A program made the position numbers and the translations under genes. A stretch of DNA of 64,000 nucleotides from positions 1 to 64,000 of the forward strand of contig VWPU01009725.1 in the NCBI GenBank assembly GCA_013398955.1, in the 5' to 3' direction. The notes beneath the pieces are model-generated. The model was not told the DNA's origin and searched no databases. It saw only the letters and a list, made by a program, of their open reading frames with translations. Below are positions 34,591 to 46,289 of the stretch, piece by piece; within the stretch, counting starts at the first letter, position 1; the number at the start of each line of letters is the position of its first letter. This DNA comes from Callaeas wilsoni. Its lineage: Eukaryota; Chordata; Aves; Passeriformes; Callaeidae.

Positions 34591-36693
34591 GCGCAAAACC
34601 GAGTTCGGAATCCACAAATTCCTTCCTGTGCTACCAAAAACTTCCAAACTTTTGTGTAGAAAACCAAAAGTGAGAAGAACAATTTGTCTGAGATTGATTC
34701 CTTGCTTTGTGGCAGCAGTACTAACAAAGCAAATTTCAAGCGTTTACCCTGCAAGATGCAATAATGGAATTGAGAAGGCCATGTCCAAATGCAAACTGTG
34801 CTGGTTGGAGACATTTTTCTCTTTGTTCTTCATCAACTGCTGAAAGAGTGCAGTTGAAACTTGATTTTTTTTTTTTAATTGCTGTGTTCTGGAATAGAAA
34901 GTATTTCAAAATTTGTATGAAATAAGGTAGAGTTGGAACTGGCAAATTTAAAAAGAAAGGGAAATGTAGGTGTGGAAATAATAACACAGGAAATATCTTA
35001 GGTACTTTTTTTTCTTTAATAGATTGATTTAAATTCAAATTAGAAAACAAAAGTAATGGCTTTTGGGTGTTTTTTTTATAAAAGGAAGGTTCTATCCTTT
35101 TTGTTCAGCTCTACAAGTCACTCCTTCCTTAGGAATTAAAAGAAATAGATTCTTAGAGAAACAAAGGTAAGACTGAGAGGCAGCTACACATAATTTCAGG
35201 TTAAATTGTCCTCAGCCCATCTTCTACCACAGCTGCTTTTAGTGCTTGCTGGAGATGTGGAAATGTCTCTGTAGCTGCTAAAAATAAAGAGCACTCGAGC
35301 AGGGATGGAATGAAAAGCCATTTTTGTCTGTGTTTTAAAGTGCTCTGTACTTCACACACTTAAGTCATAGTCGAGATTTTATTAGGTGGAAACAGAAACC
35401 TCTTATTTCTTTTTGGAACTTCTAGGAGCAAAATGGCTCTTTGAGCAAGAAAAAGAACGCAGTTTTAGGTTTAAAACACAACAAAAACTTCATGACATTT
35501 TCAATTATTGCAATGTTGAAAATGTTATTTATTTAACATCAGGCATAAAATGATACACAATGTGATTAGACTATATACAGTATATATCTTTTAAAAGAGG
35601 ACCAAAAGGTAACAGCTAGAATGAAACATAAATATTTTGACATTGGAGGCACCCTTGATCCAAAATTTACCTTGCCTTTACCATTTCCTTCTTGCCTTTC
35701 ACTTCTCAAGTCTGTGTAGCTCCATGAAATGTTTGGCTTTGAGTCAAGGGATTTTTTGTTGTTGGGTTTTTTGGGGGTTTTTTTTTGGCTTTTTTGTTTT
35801 TTTTTTTCAGGAAAAGTGTTTTATTGGATCATTTCCAGGGATGTCAGCACTTGATTTTGATGGAAAAAGTAAAGATTGTCCTCTGCTTGAGTATTTATTT
35901 ATTCAGGTGTGTATCTGGAGAAAGTTCTACCTGGTTCCTTCCCTTCTTTAGACGGTCTGCACAACACATCACAATTTTTCAGACTAAGTCAGAAAATTCC
36001 AGATTCAGAGCTTTTTTTTTAATATTTACTCAAATTCTATGAAGCCAAATTTTGTGAGACATTGATTAGAAAATTTTAATAACAAATGAAATGGCTAAAA
36101 ATGTAAGAGAACGTGTTTCATCCCTCAAAACTGATGACCTTGGCTTTTCAAGGGGTGTTTCTTCCTTTTCTCTGACTACACAGGAAGATTAGGTATTTAA
36201 AATGGCTGGAGCATATAATTTTTAAGGTAAAATCAATTTAAGTCCATTTTCTAAGCATTTCTTCTGCTGCATGTGTGCTTATTTCAGTATTCATTGTGGG
36301 TTGGGTTTTTTGGCTGAAGTGGGATTTTTAAAATTTTTTTCTTTGCTTTGTGTTTTGAGGCTTTTGAAAAGTATTTACTTTTTTATTTTTTTTTCTTTTG
36401 TAAGATGTGACAAATTTTTTCTTCACTTATTAAGGTTATTTTTTTGGGGAAGGTAAAACATCATAACCAACATAATGCATGAAATACGGTGTGGTGGTGT
36501 TGTCAGCCAGCCAAGGGGCATGCAGAGAACAGCGCCTCATTTTTTAACTTCCCAGTTTTATTTTGGATTACTGAATTTCCCTGTATGATTTATTTCCCTA
36601 TTTCCTGTGTGTTTCCTATGCCAAAAATGTCTGTTAATGGGAGAGGAAAAAGTGAGTGGCTTTCATCCTTTATCAAATGGCAAAATCCATTTT
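34591..36693. other. Unique AT-rich non-coding sequence
   Basis: No gene or transposon was recognised. There are T-rich low-complexity runs at about 34865-34880, 35755-35812 and 36300-36440. Phe/Leu-rich frames across these are composition artefacts. Confidence 0.55.
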
Positions 36694-36866
36694 GCAGTGA
36701 TAGGACAAGGAATAATGGGTAGAAATTAAAAGAAATTTAGGGGAATTTAGGTCAGATATTGAGAAAAAATTATTTCCTGTGAGAGTGGGGAGGCCCTGGC
36801 CCAGAGGAGCTGTGGCTTCTCCTGGATCCCTGGAAGTGTCCAAGGCCAGGTTGGATGGAGCCACCT
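36694..36866 (+). mobile_element. CR1 LINE fragment (sense), 3'-truncated
   Basis: The plus strand shows GCAGTGATAGGACAAGGAAT, AATTTAGGTCAGATATTGAG, GAGTGGGGAGGCCCTGGCCC and CCCTGGAAGTGTCCAAGGCC, then GTTGGATGGAGCC where it stops. The AGGTTGCC part normally preceding CAGAG is missing, an internal deletion of about 10 bp. The TTCCAACCCAAACC terminus is absent, which is unusual for CR1 because insertions start from the 3' end; a later deletion is likely. Confidence 0.9.
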
Positions 36867-37597
36867 GGTTGTGGAACTACAGCAACTTCAATTTGGACAA
36901 TTTGTAAGATTTTAAAATAAATTTATGCTAAAGGAACTTTGTTTCATCCTTTCGTGTTTACTTGAGTGCAAATGGATCAAAATCACATCCATAGCTTGAA
37001 TTTTTAATAATCACATACAGATCTACAAAATTAGAACAGAAATTTAAAGGAGTCAACGCTGGCAAAAAGAATCATCTTTACTAGAAGTCAAATGCAATAT
37101 TTTTACAATATATTTAGTTTCATTTTAAGCTTTTTTCAGTCATTACGTTTTTCTTTTGATTACATTATTGGCTGAGAATATTAAAGTGAGTGGCCAAACA
37201 CATTTTGAACCTTTTTCCACAGGAATAGGATGATATTGCTGTAATATACTATAAACAAATATCTACTTATGCTTTTTTGTTTGTTTTAAAGAACGGTGAT
37301 AATAATTGTTGAAATACAGTCACAGGGGGCTGAAAAAATACTTGAAATAGTTGAAAATTTGATATATGATAAGCATTGCTTCCCAAACTGGACATGTCTT
37401 TCTCACTATTAGTTTTCTTTTTAGTGTCATGCTGCATTTTTTACACTTTGTTTAGAAAACAAACCCTGCTGAAAGATTTTCCTCTCTTTGTTGGCTGGGA
37501 TTCATCTCACTCAGCTGCAGAGACCTGAAAGCCTGTGGGTGTTGGAAAGTTTGGCTTTTCCAGAGTGCTGATTCCAAGTATAACTTCCGATGGGATC
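36867..37597. other. Unique AT-rich non-coding sequence
   Basis: No gene or repeat was recognised. It is strongly AT-rich. Confidence 0.5.
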
Positions 37598-38114
37598 AGA
37601 CAGAATGGCTGAGTCTGGCAGGGATTTCTGGTGATCATTTAGTCCTGGCCCACTGCTCTGCTTTGGTCAGAGCCTCAACCAGAGCAGGACCATGTCCAGA
37701 TTGCTTGTGAACCTCTCCAAGGATGGAACTCCACAACATCCTGGGGCAACCTGTCCCTGTTCAGCCACCCTCACACTAAAGAAGAGTTTTGTTATGCTTA
37801 AACTGAATTTCTGGTGTTTTAGTTTCTGCCTTTTAGCTGTTTTTCTGTCACTGAGAAGACATTTGCTCTGTCTTTACGTCCCCATCAGGTGTTTACACCC
37901 ATTGGGAGATCCCCCGAGCCTTCTCTTCTCCAGGCTGAGCTGTTCCAGCTCTCAGCCTGTCCATGTGGCTCAGATGTTCCCATCCCTTCACCATCTTTAT
38001 GGTCCTTCCCTGGCCTCACTCCAGAATGTCCCAGCCTCTCCTGTACTGGTGCTCGGCCCTGGACCCAGCACTCCAAATGTCTCACCAGAGCTGAGCTGAG
38101 GAGAAATGTTGGCC
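37598..38114 (-). mobile_element. Older CR1 LINE, part 1 (antisense), interrupted
   Basis: The plus strand reads from the 3' end inward: ACAGAATGGCTGAGTCTGGC, GGCCCACTGCTCTGC, CTCTCCAAGGATGGAACTCC, CACCCTCACACTAAAGAAG, AGATCCCCCGAGCCTTCTC, TCCAGGCTGAGCTGTTCC, GCACTCCAAATGTCTCACC. It matches an older, longer CR1 subfamily and is more diverged than the copies with intact TTCCAACCCAAACC tails. The element stops near 38114 and resumes at about 38266 after a sense-oriented CR1. Open frames of up to 135 codons crossing it are antisense shadows. Confidence 0.9.
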
Positions 38115-38265
38115 TGAGAAATTGTGGATAACTCATCCCTGGAAGTGTTCTGGGCTGGATGGGGCTTGGGGCAACCTGGGGTAGTGGAAGGTGTCCCATG
38201 GCTGGGGGCTGGAATGAGATGATCTTTCAGGTCCCTTCCAACCCAAACCATTCTGGGAGTCAGTG
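38115..38265 (+). mobile_element. Younger CR1 3' end nested in the older CR1
   Basis: A short sense CR1 contains CATCCCTGGAAGTGTTCTGG, GGGGCAACCTGGGGTAGTGG, AAGGTGTCCCATGG, CAGGTCCCTTCCAACCC and AAACCATTCTGGGAGTCAG. It splits an antisense CR1 whose two halves are contiguous in the CR1 consensus. It therefore inserted later, giving a relative age order for the two subfamilies. It is about 150 bp long and 5'-truncated. Confidence 0.92.
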
Positions 38266-38472
38266 AAGGGCCATCTCCCTTGACCTGCTGGCCATGACTC
38301 TCTCAGTGCAGCCCAAGATGCTGATGGCCCTTTTTTTGCCACATGGACACATTTTGGGCTCATGGTCAGCTCATCATCCCCAAGGACTCCAAGGGACTTT
38401 TCTGCCAAGTTACTTTCCAACCTGTTGACCCCTGGTCCATCCTTCCACGTGGAGCTATTCCTCTCCAAGAAC
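38266..38472 (-). mobile_element. Older CR1 LINE, part 2 (antisense)
   Basis: Continuation of the element at 37598-38114. The plus strand reads ATCTCCCTTGACCTGCTGGC, CCAAGATGCTGATGGCCC, GGGCTCATGGTCAGCTCATC, CCAAGGACTCCAAGGGAC and GAGCTATTCCTCTCCAAGA, which follow GCACTCCAAATGTCTCACC in CR1. The combined older element is about 720 bp without the nested insertion. Confidence 0.9.
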
Positions 38473-40295
38473 TAAAACAAAATGCAAAGCTCACTTAGAT
38501 TTAAGAGTGAAATATTAAGATGCTGCTACATGAATCACTCTCGTGGCAATGTACCTGCATCTAATTCCTCTTAGCTCTAATGCATTCCAACAGGAAGAAA
38601 GTGCTTATACATCTTTCAAGGATTGGAACTAATCAGTCTGCTAAAAATCATACAGAATATGTATGAAGGTAAAAAAAGCCAATCATTGATCCTTTTTCTG
38701 TTTCTCAGAATTACCTGAGTCTTCACAGCTTCCTGATCCAGTCCATTTTAAATAACCTCAGACTGACTTTTGATGCTGCTGTTTGCTTCAAGCTCCTTTA
38801 ATCTTTGGAGAAAATTGTTCCAGTCTGCAAATTGAATGGATCATCACTGAATTAAAATCTAAGGAGATTCGTGAAGCTCTGTTGGACTAAGTCCCCCTCC
38901 CACTGCCTTCATTATTTAATGCAACACTTGAAAAGTGGCCTAAACTTATGGGAAATTACAAATCTCCTCAGTGCATTGAGCAGAAGGAACAATTCTATTT
39001 CCAGGGCAGTTTTTTCATCAGAACCCTTTGTTCTGTATGAACAGATGTGTGCTTAAGTCATTCTGCTTTTCAGAGTGCAGAAACTCACCCCTTTGGTTTA
39101 TTCTTCATGCCTGAATGAGTCTCACCTCCAGCAGGAACCCTGAGACCTTCTCAGTGAAAATGAGAGCATTGCTCCTAACAGCACATCACGCACCAAAGTT
39201 CCTTAGAGGGAGAAAGTGTTGCACAAGACTGGGATGGAGAACAACAGGTAAAAGTTTGCCCTCTTTCTGGACGTTTTCTTTGTAGGGTCTGAGCCAACAT
39301 TTGACACCTTTGGCAAACTGAGTGAAACTTTCTCCTTGAACAACCCCACAGAAACCAAAGGAACTCTCAGTGGAAGACGTTCTGCTCCTGGAGAGCAGAT
39401 ACAAAGATATTTTGATCTGTGAAAGATCTAAATTTTGATCTGGGTAAGAGCATATCCTGCTGGACAAGATTTGGGCAGAGAGATGGCTTAAAAGGCTTGT
39501 GGCAGATTGAGGGACAACAGACCCTTTATCTGGCACCCTTTGGGACTCATTCTCCCCTTTGACAGAGTCTGTGTTTTCCATTCTGTGGCCTTTAGCTGCC
39601 ATCAAATGCTGTATCTGATGGTGTTCACCCTTGTGTGGGGTGATGCCAGTCCCCTGTCTCATCCAAGAGTGTGTAAAGCAGGTTTCTTCTCACATTTTAG
39701 GTTAGATTGCTCCTTTATCTAGTAGGTCAATCTATTATTACTGTTTTCTCCTCCTTTTTGTAGGCAGCTTTCATCCTGTACCCTGGAAGGAACTGCACTG
39801 GGGTGTGACCATGTTTTGAGTGTGGTTTTGCACCAAATGAACTTCAGAGGTCCCTTTAAATATAAATCAGTCCATGCTTATGGCCTGAAGCCAAGCCAGG
39901 AATATAAAAGATGCAAATCCAGGCAGTAATTCTTAGCAGGCACTTCCAGGATGGTGCTCTGTGGGTGACAAGGTTCTGCTGTTTACATCAAAATGAGTAA
40001 CGTGTCTGTCCCCCAACACGCAGGACACGCCTGCACTTGGCTGGGCAGAGACAGTGGGAGGGGAAGGGGAGAAGAGGACAGTGGTACAGGCTCCAGATGG
40101 AAGTTTTCTTGCCTTTCCAAGTAAAGCTTCCCTCAGATCAGTAAATTCAGTGAGCCTGGGCCTGAAGCTCATCCTATTGTTGAACACATGCATGCTTTGC
40201 CATGGTTCTCATCAGCACAAGGCAACGCAGATGGTTCAGACACATTTCTCAATTTGCACCTGCAGTCTGTTATTCCAGCAAGACTTTTGGTATTA
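38473..40295. other. Unique non-coding sequence containing the longest non-repeat open frame
   Basis: No gene or transposon was recognised. The minus-strand frame 39186-39662 is open for 158 codons. Its predicted product is Ser/Gln/Leu-rich with no domain, signal peptide or membrane segment that I can identify. Without homology or transcript support it is not called as a gene. Confidence 0.45.
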
Positions 40296-40671
40296 TCCCA
40301 GAATCCCAGAATGGTTTGGACTGGGAGGGACTTTAAAGATCATCTTGTTCTACACCTTTCCCTATCTCAGGGTTCTCCAAGCCCTGTCCAACCTGGGCTT
40401 GGACACTTCCAGGGATCCAGGGGCAGCTACAGCTTCTCTGGGCACCCTGTGCCAGGGCCTCCCCACCCTCACAGGGAACAATTTCTTCCTAATAGCTAAT
40501 CAAAGTCTCTCCTCTTTTAGTTGAAGACCTTCCCATTTATACCTACTCATGTAGAAAGTCGCTCTCTCTCCTTTCCCGTAGCCCTGTTTAGGTACTGGAA
40601 GGGGCTCTAAGGTGTCCCCAGAGCCTTCTCTTCTCCAGTCTGAATAATCCCAGCTCCCTCAGCCTGGCTCT
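40296..40671 (-). mobile_element. CR1 LINE 3' end (antisense)
   Basis: The plus strand shows ATCCCAGAATCCCAGAATGG (two tail units), then CTTTAAAGATCATCTTGTTC, CACTTCCAGGGATCCAGGGG, CCTCCCCACCCTCACAGGG, CTCTCCTCTTTTAGTTGAAG, GGTACTGGAAGGGGCTCTAA, CCTTCTCTTCTCCAGTCTGA and CCAGCTCCCTCAGCCTGGC. It is well preserved and 5'-truncated at about 375 bp. The 156- and 103-codon frames crossing it are antisense CR1. Confidence 0.95.
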
Positions 40672-43600
40672 TGAAATGGGCTTTATCAAAACCCCACCCT
40701 GATGTTGAAACCAGCCTGACTTCTTCTCATGTAGAATCCAAGCTAAATCAGTTTTATAATCACACCACATCTACTGGGCACGACTGAAATCAAAATAGTG
40801 GTTAAAGTCAAAACAGGCCCAGTTTTTAAGGTCTTGTTAGAAATTACCAATAAAATATCCACATCATTTATCCTTGAAAATATCAGAATCTGTTCTACAC
40901 TCCTGTCTGCTGTCCTTAGCCCTATGAAATGCATCTCCTGGCACCAGCGGCTCTATGTCAGCATCTCTGCGTGTACAGACAAAGGAGCACAGAACAGAAA
41001 AAGGAAAATTTTCTTTCTGCAGGAGATGATGCAAACAAATGTAGGAGAGAAAACCCCTTTTTGCTTCCCCTCTCAATTTATTTTGATCCAAGCTGCCCTA
41101 CTCCATTTATTAAGCATCTCTTCTTGCTCTCTGTCAGAACAGGATCTCGCTTTAGGCAGACTCTCAGTTCTTGTGCACAGAAGGGAATAACTTGATTTAC
41201 TTTACCAGAGTCCTTGGCAGTTCCTCACTCCCTTAAACTAAAGCTGCTCCCATTTCTGTCTGGGGCAAACTGTGTAAAAAGCTGACAAATTTGTGCTGTT
41301 TGGGTCTCAGGTGGGAATCAAAATTTTGCTACCACAAATTCAATCTTCTCTCTGCACAATTCCTGGTGTGAAAGGAAGGGAATGTAGTGGTAAAGTGTGA
41401 AATAAAAAGGGAAAACCTCCAGGAACTGGATTTGTTATTCTGGCATCATGGTTCTTGTATCCTATGATTTTCTGCTGGTCTTTGTATCTATTTTATCTTC
41501 TTCTGAGAAGGGAATGGGACTGGAGGTGATCAGGTGATGAGCACCAGGACCTGGCTTGGAAGGATGTAGCCATGGGAGCTGCATAAACCCAAGGGAGGAA
41601 CCATTTCTGAGTTCCTCAGCTTTTCCTGAGCAAAAAAAGGACAAATTGTCTAATCTGGCTCTGCCTCACTTTATCCACATGCAAAATGGGGGGTGCAATA
41701 TTAATTTCTCAGCTCTGTATGAAGTACTGTGTCAAATTGAGAAAAAAAACCCCCATCATAGAATTAAAAAAAGGCTCTGCATGACAAGATAGCATTTTTT
41801 TATAATAAAAGGGGCAGCTCCCAAATTCTCCCAAATTCTTTATCTCTTTGATAAACTCACTTGATTCGCAACCTTTATTTGCAATGCGGCCACAAAAATA
41901 CGCAAGCGAGAGTGTGATGAGGCTCTGAACAAAATCCTGTCTCTGAATGTCCTTTCACACAGTGGAACAGAAGATGTTGCATTTTAGGTGTTAAATGGGA
42001 TATTTAAGGCTGAAGAGGGGAATGGAAGCAAAAACCCAAAGGCCACGTGTGCGTGCAGGTGTCTGCCGTGCCACCAGGCTGCTGCAGGAAGATGCCACCT
42101 CCCTCTCCTGGGTTCACAGTAACTTCAGAGGCTTAGGAGAGGGAAAACAAATGTTTGACAGCCTCAAACTCCACGGATCAGAGATATAATGAATATTGTT
42201 TTACAGTGATATTTTTAGGCGAAACGAAAATAGTTGGGAGTCAGTGCTGGCAGTGACTTGCAAAGGTGATTGATACTGACTTTAATTAAAATAGATCCTC
42301 CCACGCAAGTCCCTCCTCTCCCATTAAAACTCCTCTTGAAATTACTATCTATTTATTGTTTATAAATAGTCAGAGGTTTTATAGCTCAGTCTTGGCCTGA
42401 TCAAGAGTCGGTTTGACCTTGACTTTGAAAGAAGCAGGGTTTAGTGTTGATAAATTCTATAATTTTTTATTTCATTTTTCTTCCTGTACAGGAGTTTATT
42501 TAGTTTCTCCTTTCTATTTCTCCTCAATCATACATGTAGTGTCTTATTTTGTTTTGTTCTACTTTATTTTCCTTGTATAGCACTCTTATTTCTTTTCTTC
42601 ATCTTCTTCAAATTAATATATGCTCTTTGTCAGTGTTTGCTCCACTACTGAGTATATTTCACATTTATCTGAATTAGATCTCATTCCTACCTATAACATT
42701 GATCTTGCATTTAAATTGTTCCTGTTTTCCTTCATCTGGCTACTCCTAATTCCTGAAGCTTTCATCCATTAGCTTGAAATATACATTTTTCAATACCAGA
42801 GTCAAAGTTATTTATAAAAATATCAAAAAACCTGCAGACAGAGAGCAGATCTTTCCATAAATCGGTGACCCAGATTTGCTCTGAGCTGTTTTTAGATGGA
42901 GCACATTTACTGTGACAACCCTTAATTTATACTGGGAAAGATGAAAACGTAACAAGAACTGGTATTGGAAAAAATTATATTTAAGCCTCTTTCACTTGGG
43001 CTTAGAAGGGTCTTCACCCAGAAACAATAGCAAAACACAGTTTTAGGACCTTTAAAAAAACTCTGACAAATTTGGAAGGTTTAGATTTATTACCTCAAGT
43101 CCTGTTTTTTCCACTAAAATTTATTGTTTTCCTCATTTTTTTTTTCTGCCCTTAGTGCACCTTGACTGGCAAGGCTTTCCCTGGATCACAGCCCCTCCAA
43201 CACTGAGGACTTTTGGGAAAGGGAAGGTTCCGTTTAAACTAGCAAGAAGAACGGGGCCACGACGATCCCGGGCAGGCACTTTTCTACACTAAAATATTTC
43301 CATTTTTCTGTAAACAGCAGGAAGTTTCTGATAATTGTATTTTCCCTGCAGATTGGCTGTGGAAAGGCAGCTCTCCCTGTTTCCCTGTGGCTCATTTGTG
43401 AGGCATGAACCGTGCTCTGCTGGGCAACGTTTCACTCTGCCTTTGGCATCGGTGACATTTGAGCCGCTCTGGGGTGAAACCAGGGCTCACTAACGGGGCC
43501 GGGGTTCACCTGCCTCATTATTTTTGTGACTCAGCTCATCCTTACACAGCGTGAGGGCATCCAGATGAAATCCCACGTTTCAAAAAGAAGACAGAAATAT

Positions 43601-43765
43601 TTCCCCTTTTAGGACGTGTAGCCAATCCAAGTTCATTGTCTGTAAACGTTCTTCAGTTGTGGGATGAGGGGTGTTAAGCCAAAATACCATAATCACTGTT
43701 GCCAAACATTATGCAGCACACAGCTGATGTTTCACCAGACATTTCAGTGAAATTAGGAAGAAATT
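40672..43765. other. Unique non-coding sequence
   Basis: No gene or repeat was recognised. The 130-codon frame at 40798-41190 shows no domain. 43140-43560 is less AT-rich and has several CpGs (for example GGGGCCACGACGATCCCGGG near 43253), but no promoter or exon structure that I can support. Confidence 0.5.
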
Positions 43766-43880
43766 ACCCTCAAAGTAAGGAATTCATTCCCAATATTTAA
43801 TCTAAATCTACTCTTTCAGTTTAAGGCCCTTCCCCCTTGTGCTATCACTGCATGTCCTTGTGTAAAATGCCTCTCCTTTT
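43766..43880 (-). mobile_element. CR1 LINE internal fragment (antisense)
   Basis: The plus strand shows ACCCTCAAAGTAAGGAATTC, AATATTTAATCTAAATCTAC, CAGTTTAAGGCCCTTCCCCC and TTGTGCTATCACTGCATGTC, a block just inside the CR1 3' end. Both ends are truncated; the 3' tail is not adjacent. Confidence 0.88.
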
Positions 43881-44009
43881 CCACAGGACACGATTGGGCA
43901 GCAGTTTAAATTCCCATTGAAGTTTGGACATCTCCCAAATGTGTTTGTTTAGTTAGTGCTTTTTTAACAAGACATAAGATAGGTACACTCCATCACTCCA
44001 TATATATAC

Positions 44010-44061
<52 letters not shown>

Positions 44062-45206
44062 CTCCAAAGTTCAGCTGCTTATTCCCACTGAATTAATTCT
44101 GGTGTTCTCTGATTTGGAGGCATGGAAAGATAAACACAGGAGACTTCTCAACAATCCAGTTCAAACCCTGTTTGTCAGAGCCTTCACAATTCCCTTCAAA
44201 AAATTGATTGTGCTCTGTTTTGAATGTAGCTGGCCTTCGCTCCCCTCCTCTTCTTGAGAGGCTGTTACAAAGCCCTGAAAACCATAAATCCTGTAATTTC
44301 CATTCTATATGCATTCATATTCCATTTCTACCTGTTTTATCCTGACCCTCAGTGGCTTTTCATTTAAATCTCTCTCCATCTGCTTTCACCTAGGCTGTTC
44401 CCTCTCAGTCTTCATTCTTCAAGGCTGGAAACATTCTCTGACTCCTGAAGAGTTTCCCATTCCCCTGCACATCTCTGTTTTTCCAGCATGGCCTTTCAGG
44501 TTCAGTTGAAAATTCCAGAAGAGCAGGTAAGTATCTCCAATTATTGGAATTTCACAGCAGTGGTTATATTTCACTCTGGTTTTGGCTCTGAATAACAAAT
44601 TTACTTTTTATTGTCATGGGAATTCTGGGATAAGAGTGCTGGACTAGATTTAGGGATTGAGCCTGGGCCTGATGTGTGACAAAGATTAACAATGGCTAAA
44701 AACATTTACTATTATATGGTTTTTCTCATTAAATCATCTGGTGAAGTTTTGCCAAGCCCCTTCTCAATATGAAGGGGTTTAAATGAGAGAAAAGACAGAA
44801 AATGCTGCCAAACCCAGAGATCTTTCACCACAATTTGTTCACGTCTTGGATCCAGGAACACGGACTGGCATTCACAGCTGCCAAGGCATTCAGGGATGCT
44901 GCAACTCAAATTTATCCTGCTTGTCTCCTGGACACCTGTGTAATATCCAGAGTCATTCCAAGAGACATGTTTATTATTGCAAATGTGATACTGGCATGTG
45001 TTAAGAGATCTTCTGATCCAGGCATTTGAGCTGTTTATTTTACACAACAAAATCTTTCTATTGAGATGATATTGGGAAAACGTTTCTGCTGTTGGCCTCT
45101 AGAATTGCATGTGGAGCCTGGAAAACATCTTCATTAAAACAAAACAAAACAAGAAAAAGCCAAAAAATAGCAAAATCTTCAACACCAAATGTACTGAAAT
45201 TATCAG
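43881..45206. other. Unique non-coding sequence with a TCTA microsatellite
   Basis: Besides the tetranucleotide array at 44011-44062, no gene or repeat was recognised. Confidence 0.5.
44011..44062 (+). repeat. (TCTA)n microsatellite
   Basis: About 13 uninterrupted TCTA units follow a short TATATATA run. A perfect tetranucleotide array of this length is likely to be length-polymorphic. Confidence 0.98.
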
Positions 45207-45262
45207 GGAATCACAGAATGGGTTGGATTGGAAAGGACCACAAAGAAAATATTTCCTGGTCC
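45207..45262 (-). mobile_element. CR1 3'-tip fragment (antisense)
   Basis: Only the terminal ~55 bp is present: plus strand GGAATCACAGAATGGGTTGG followed by ATTGGAAAGGACCACAAAG. It is severely 5'-truncated. Confidence 0.8.
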
Positions 45263-45540
45263 TCTCAACAGGCTTAGTCTGAGTAGGAAATGGGGTGTGT
45301 AATTCAGTGTTCATGGATTAAAGGAAAGAGAAGAAAAAAGAAGGAGAAAGAAAAAGTCAAGCAGAAAACCTCTGCTTATCTCTCATGAGCTAAAGGTACT
45401 AGCAGCATGTCAGGAAAAAAAGTATTATTGTATTATTATTTTGAGATGAGATGTTAGGGTTCCAATGCTGGGCAATATAGAATTTTCTACCCGTGCTGCA
45501 ATTGTAAAAATGACAGGATTTGTAAACCTGAGATAAATAA

Positions 45541-45622
45541 TCATAGAATCATTTGGGCTGGAATAGATTTTTTAGGTTATTGAGTCCCACCATAAACTTA
45601 ACACAGCCAGGTCCAGCAGTGT
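45541..45622 (-). mobile_element. CR1 3'-end fragment, other subfamily (antisense)
   Basis: The plus strand shows ATCATAGAATCATTTGGGCT, TAGGTTATTGAGTCCCACC, then ATAAACTTAACACAGCCAGG. The ATCATTTGGGCTGGAA start and the AACTTAACACAGCC block point to an older subfamily than the neighbours at 45207 and 46188. Confidence 0.82.
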
Positions 45623-46187
45623 ATATGAATAAAAGGTGTAATATAGTTTTTTTAATAGACTATTTTTTAAGTTTTAAATTCTCGTCTCTGTCCCAGTCTG
45701 GCACCCAAAAGTGAAGAGGGTTAACACTGAGCTGGCAATGAATTGGTAAAAAGAGTTAAAATGTTTGATTTTGTATTTGACAGCTGTGGCTGCAGAAATT
45801 ACTGTCAGTCAGGCCAATCTGGGCACAGGCAGAATTCAGGTGGTGTTCCATGGTCAATAATTTCTTTGGTAAATTTGGTGGGACATCTTTTCCATCCCAT
45901 GCTGAAGACTCCCCGTCTGCACACCCGGTTGCTCAGGTATCTGTATTTAATGACAACCCCAATCTTTTTGCAACATGGTTCCAGGAGGGTTTTAGGCACT
46001 GTTGTAGAATGATATTAATTGGTCCAAATGCTTCAGTATTGACTGATTGTCTTCAGGACCAAAACTGACCTTTTTTTTGCATAAAACTTTTCGTTATTTT
46101 TATTCCTTGAAATGAATTAGAATGACAAAGCAAAATTAAGTTTTTACAATGATTTAGCTTCCTCCTCTAATATTTTCCAGTTAATAA
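45623..46187. other. Unique non-coding sequence between two CR1 fragments
   Basis: No gene was recognised. Two overlapping forward frames (45743-46012 and 45850-46068) and one reverse frame are each under 90 codons and carry no known domain. Confidence 0.45.
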
Positions 46188-46289
46188 ATCACAGAATCAC
46201 AGAACAGTTTGGGCTGGCAGAGACCTTAAAGCCCATCTCGTTCCAATCCCCTGCCATGGGCAGGGGCACCTCCCACTATCCCAGGCTGC
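46188..46289 (-). mobile_element. CR1 LINE 3'-end fragment (antisense)
   Basis: The plus strand shows ATCACAGAATCACAGAACAG (two tail units), TTTGGGCTGGCAGAGACC, TTAAAGCCCATCTCGTTCC, CCCTGCCATGGGCAGGGGC and CACTATCCCAGGCTGCT. It is 5'-truncated at about 100 bp. Confidence 0.94.

Noticed and set aside
34284..34814. 176-codon reverse open frame, the longest in the window
   Set aside because: Most of it is the CR1 element at 34272-34590 read along its sense strand, with no reverse-transcriptase motif because only the non-coding 3' portion is present.
39186..39662. 158-codon reverse open frame in apparently unique DNA
   Set aside because: It has no domain, signal peptide, promoter or splice context, and a frame of this length is expected by chance in 64 kb scanned on six frames. 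It is recorded in the feature list as part of 38473-40295.
44011..44062. Regularly spaced short repeat considered as a CRISPR-like array
   Set aside because: It is a plain TCTA microsatellite without spacers, in vertebrate DNA.
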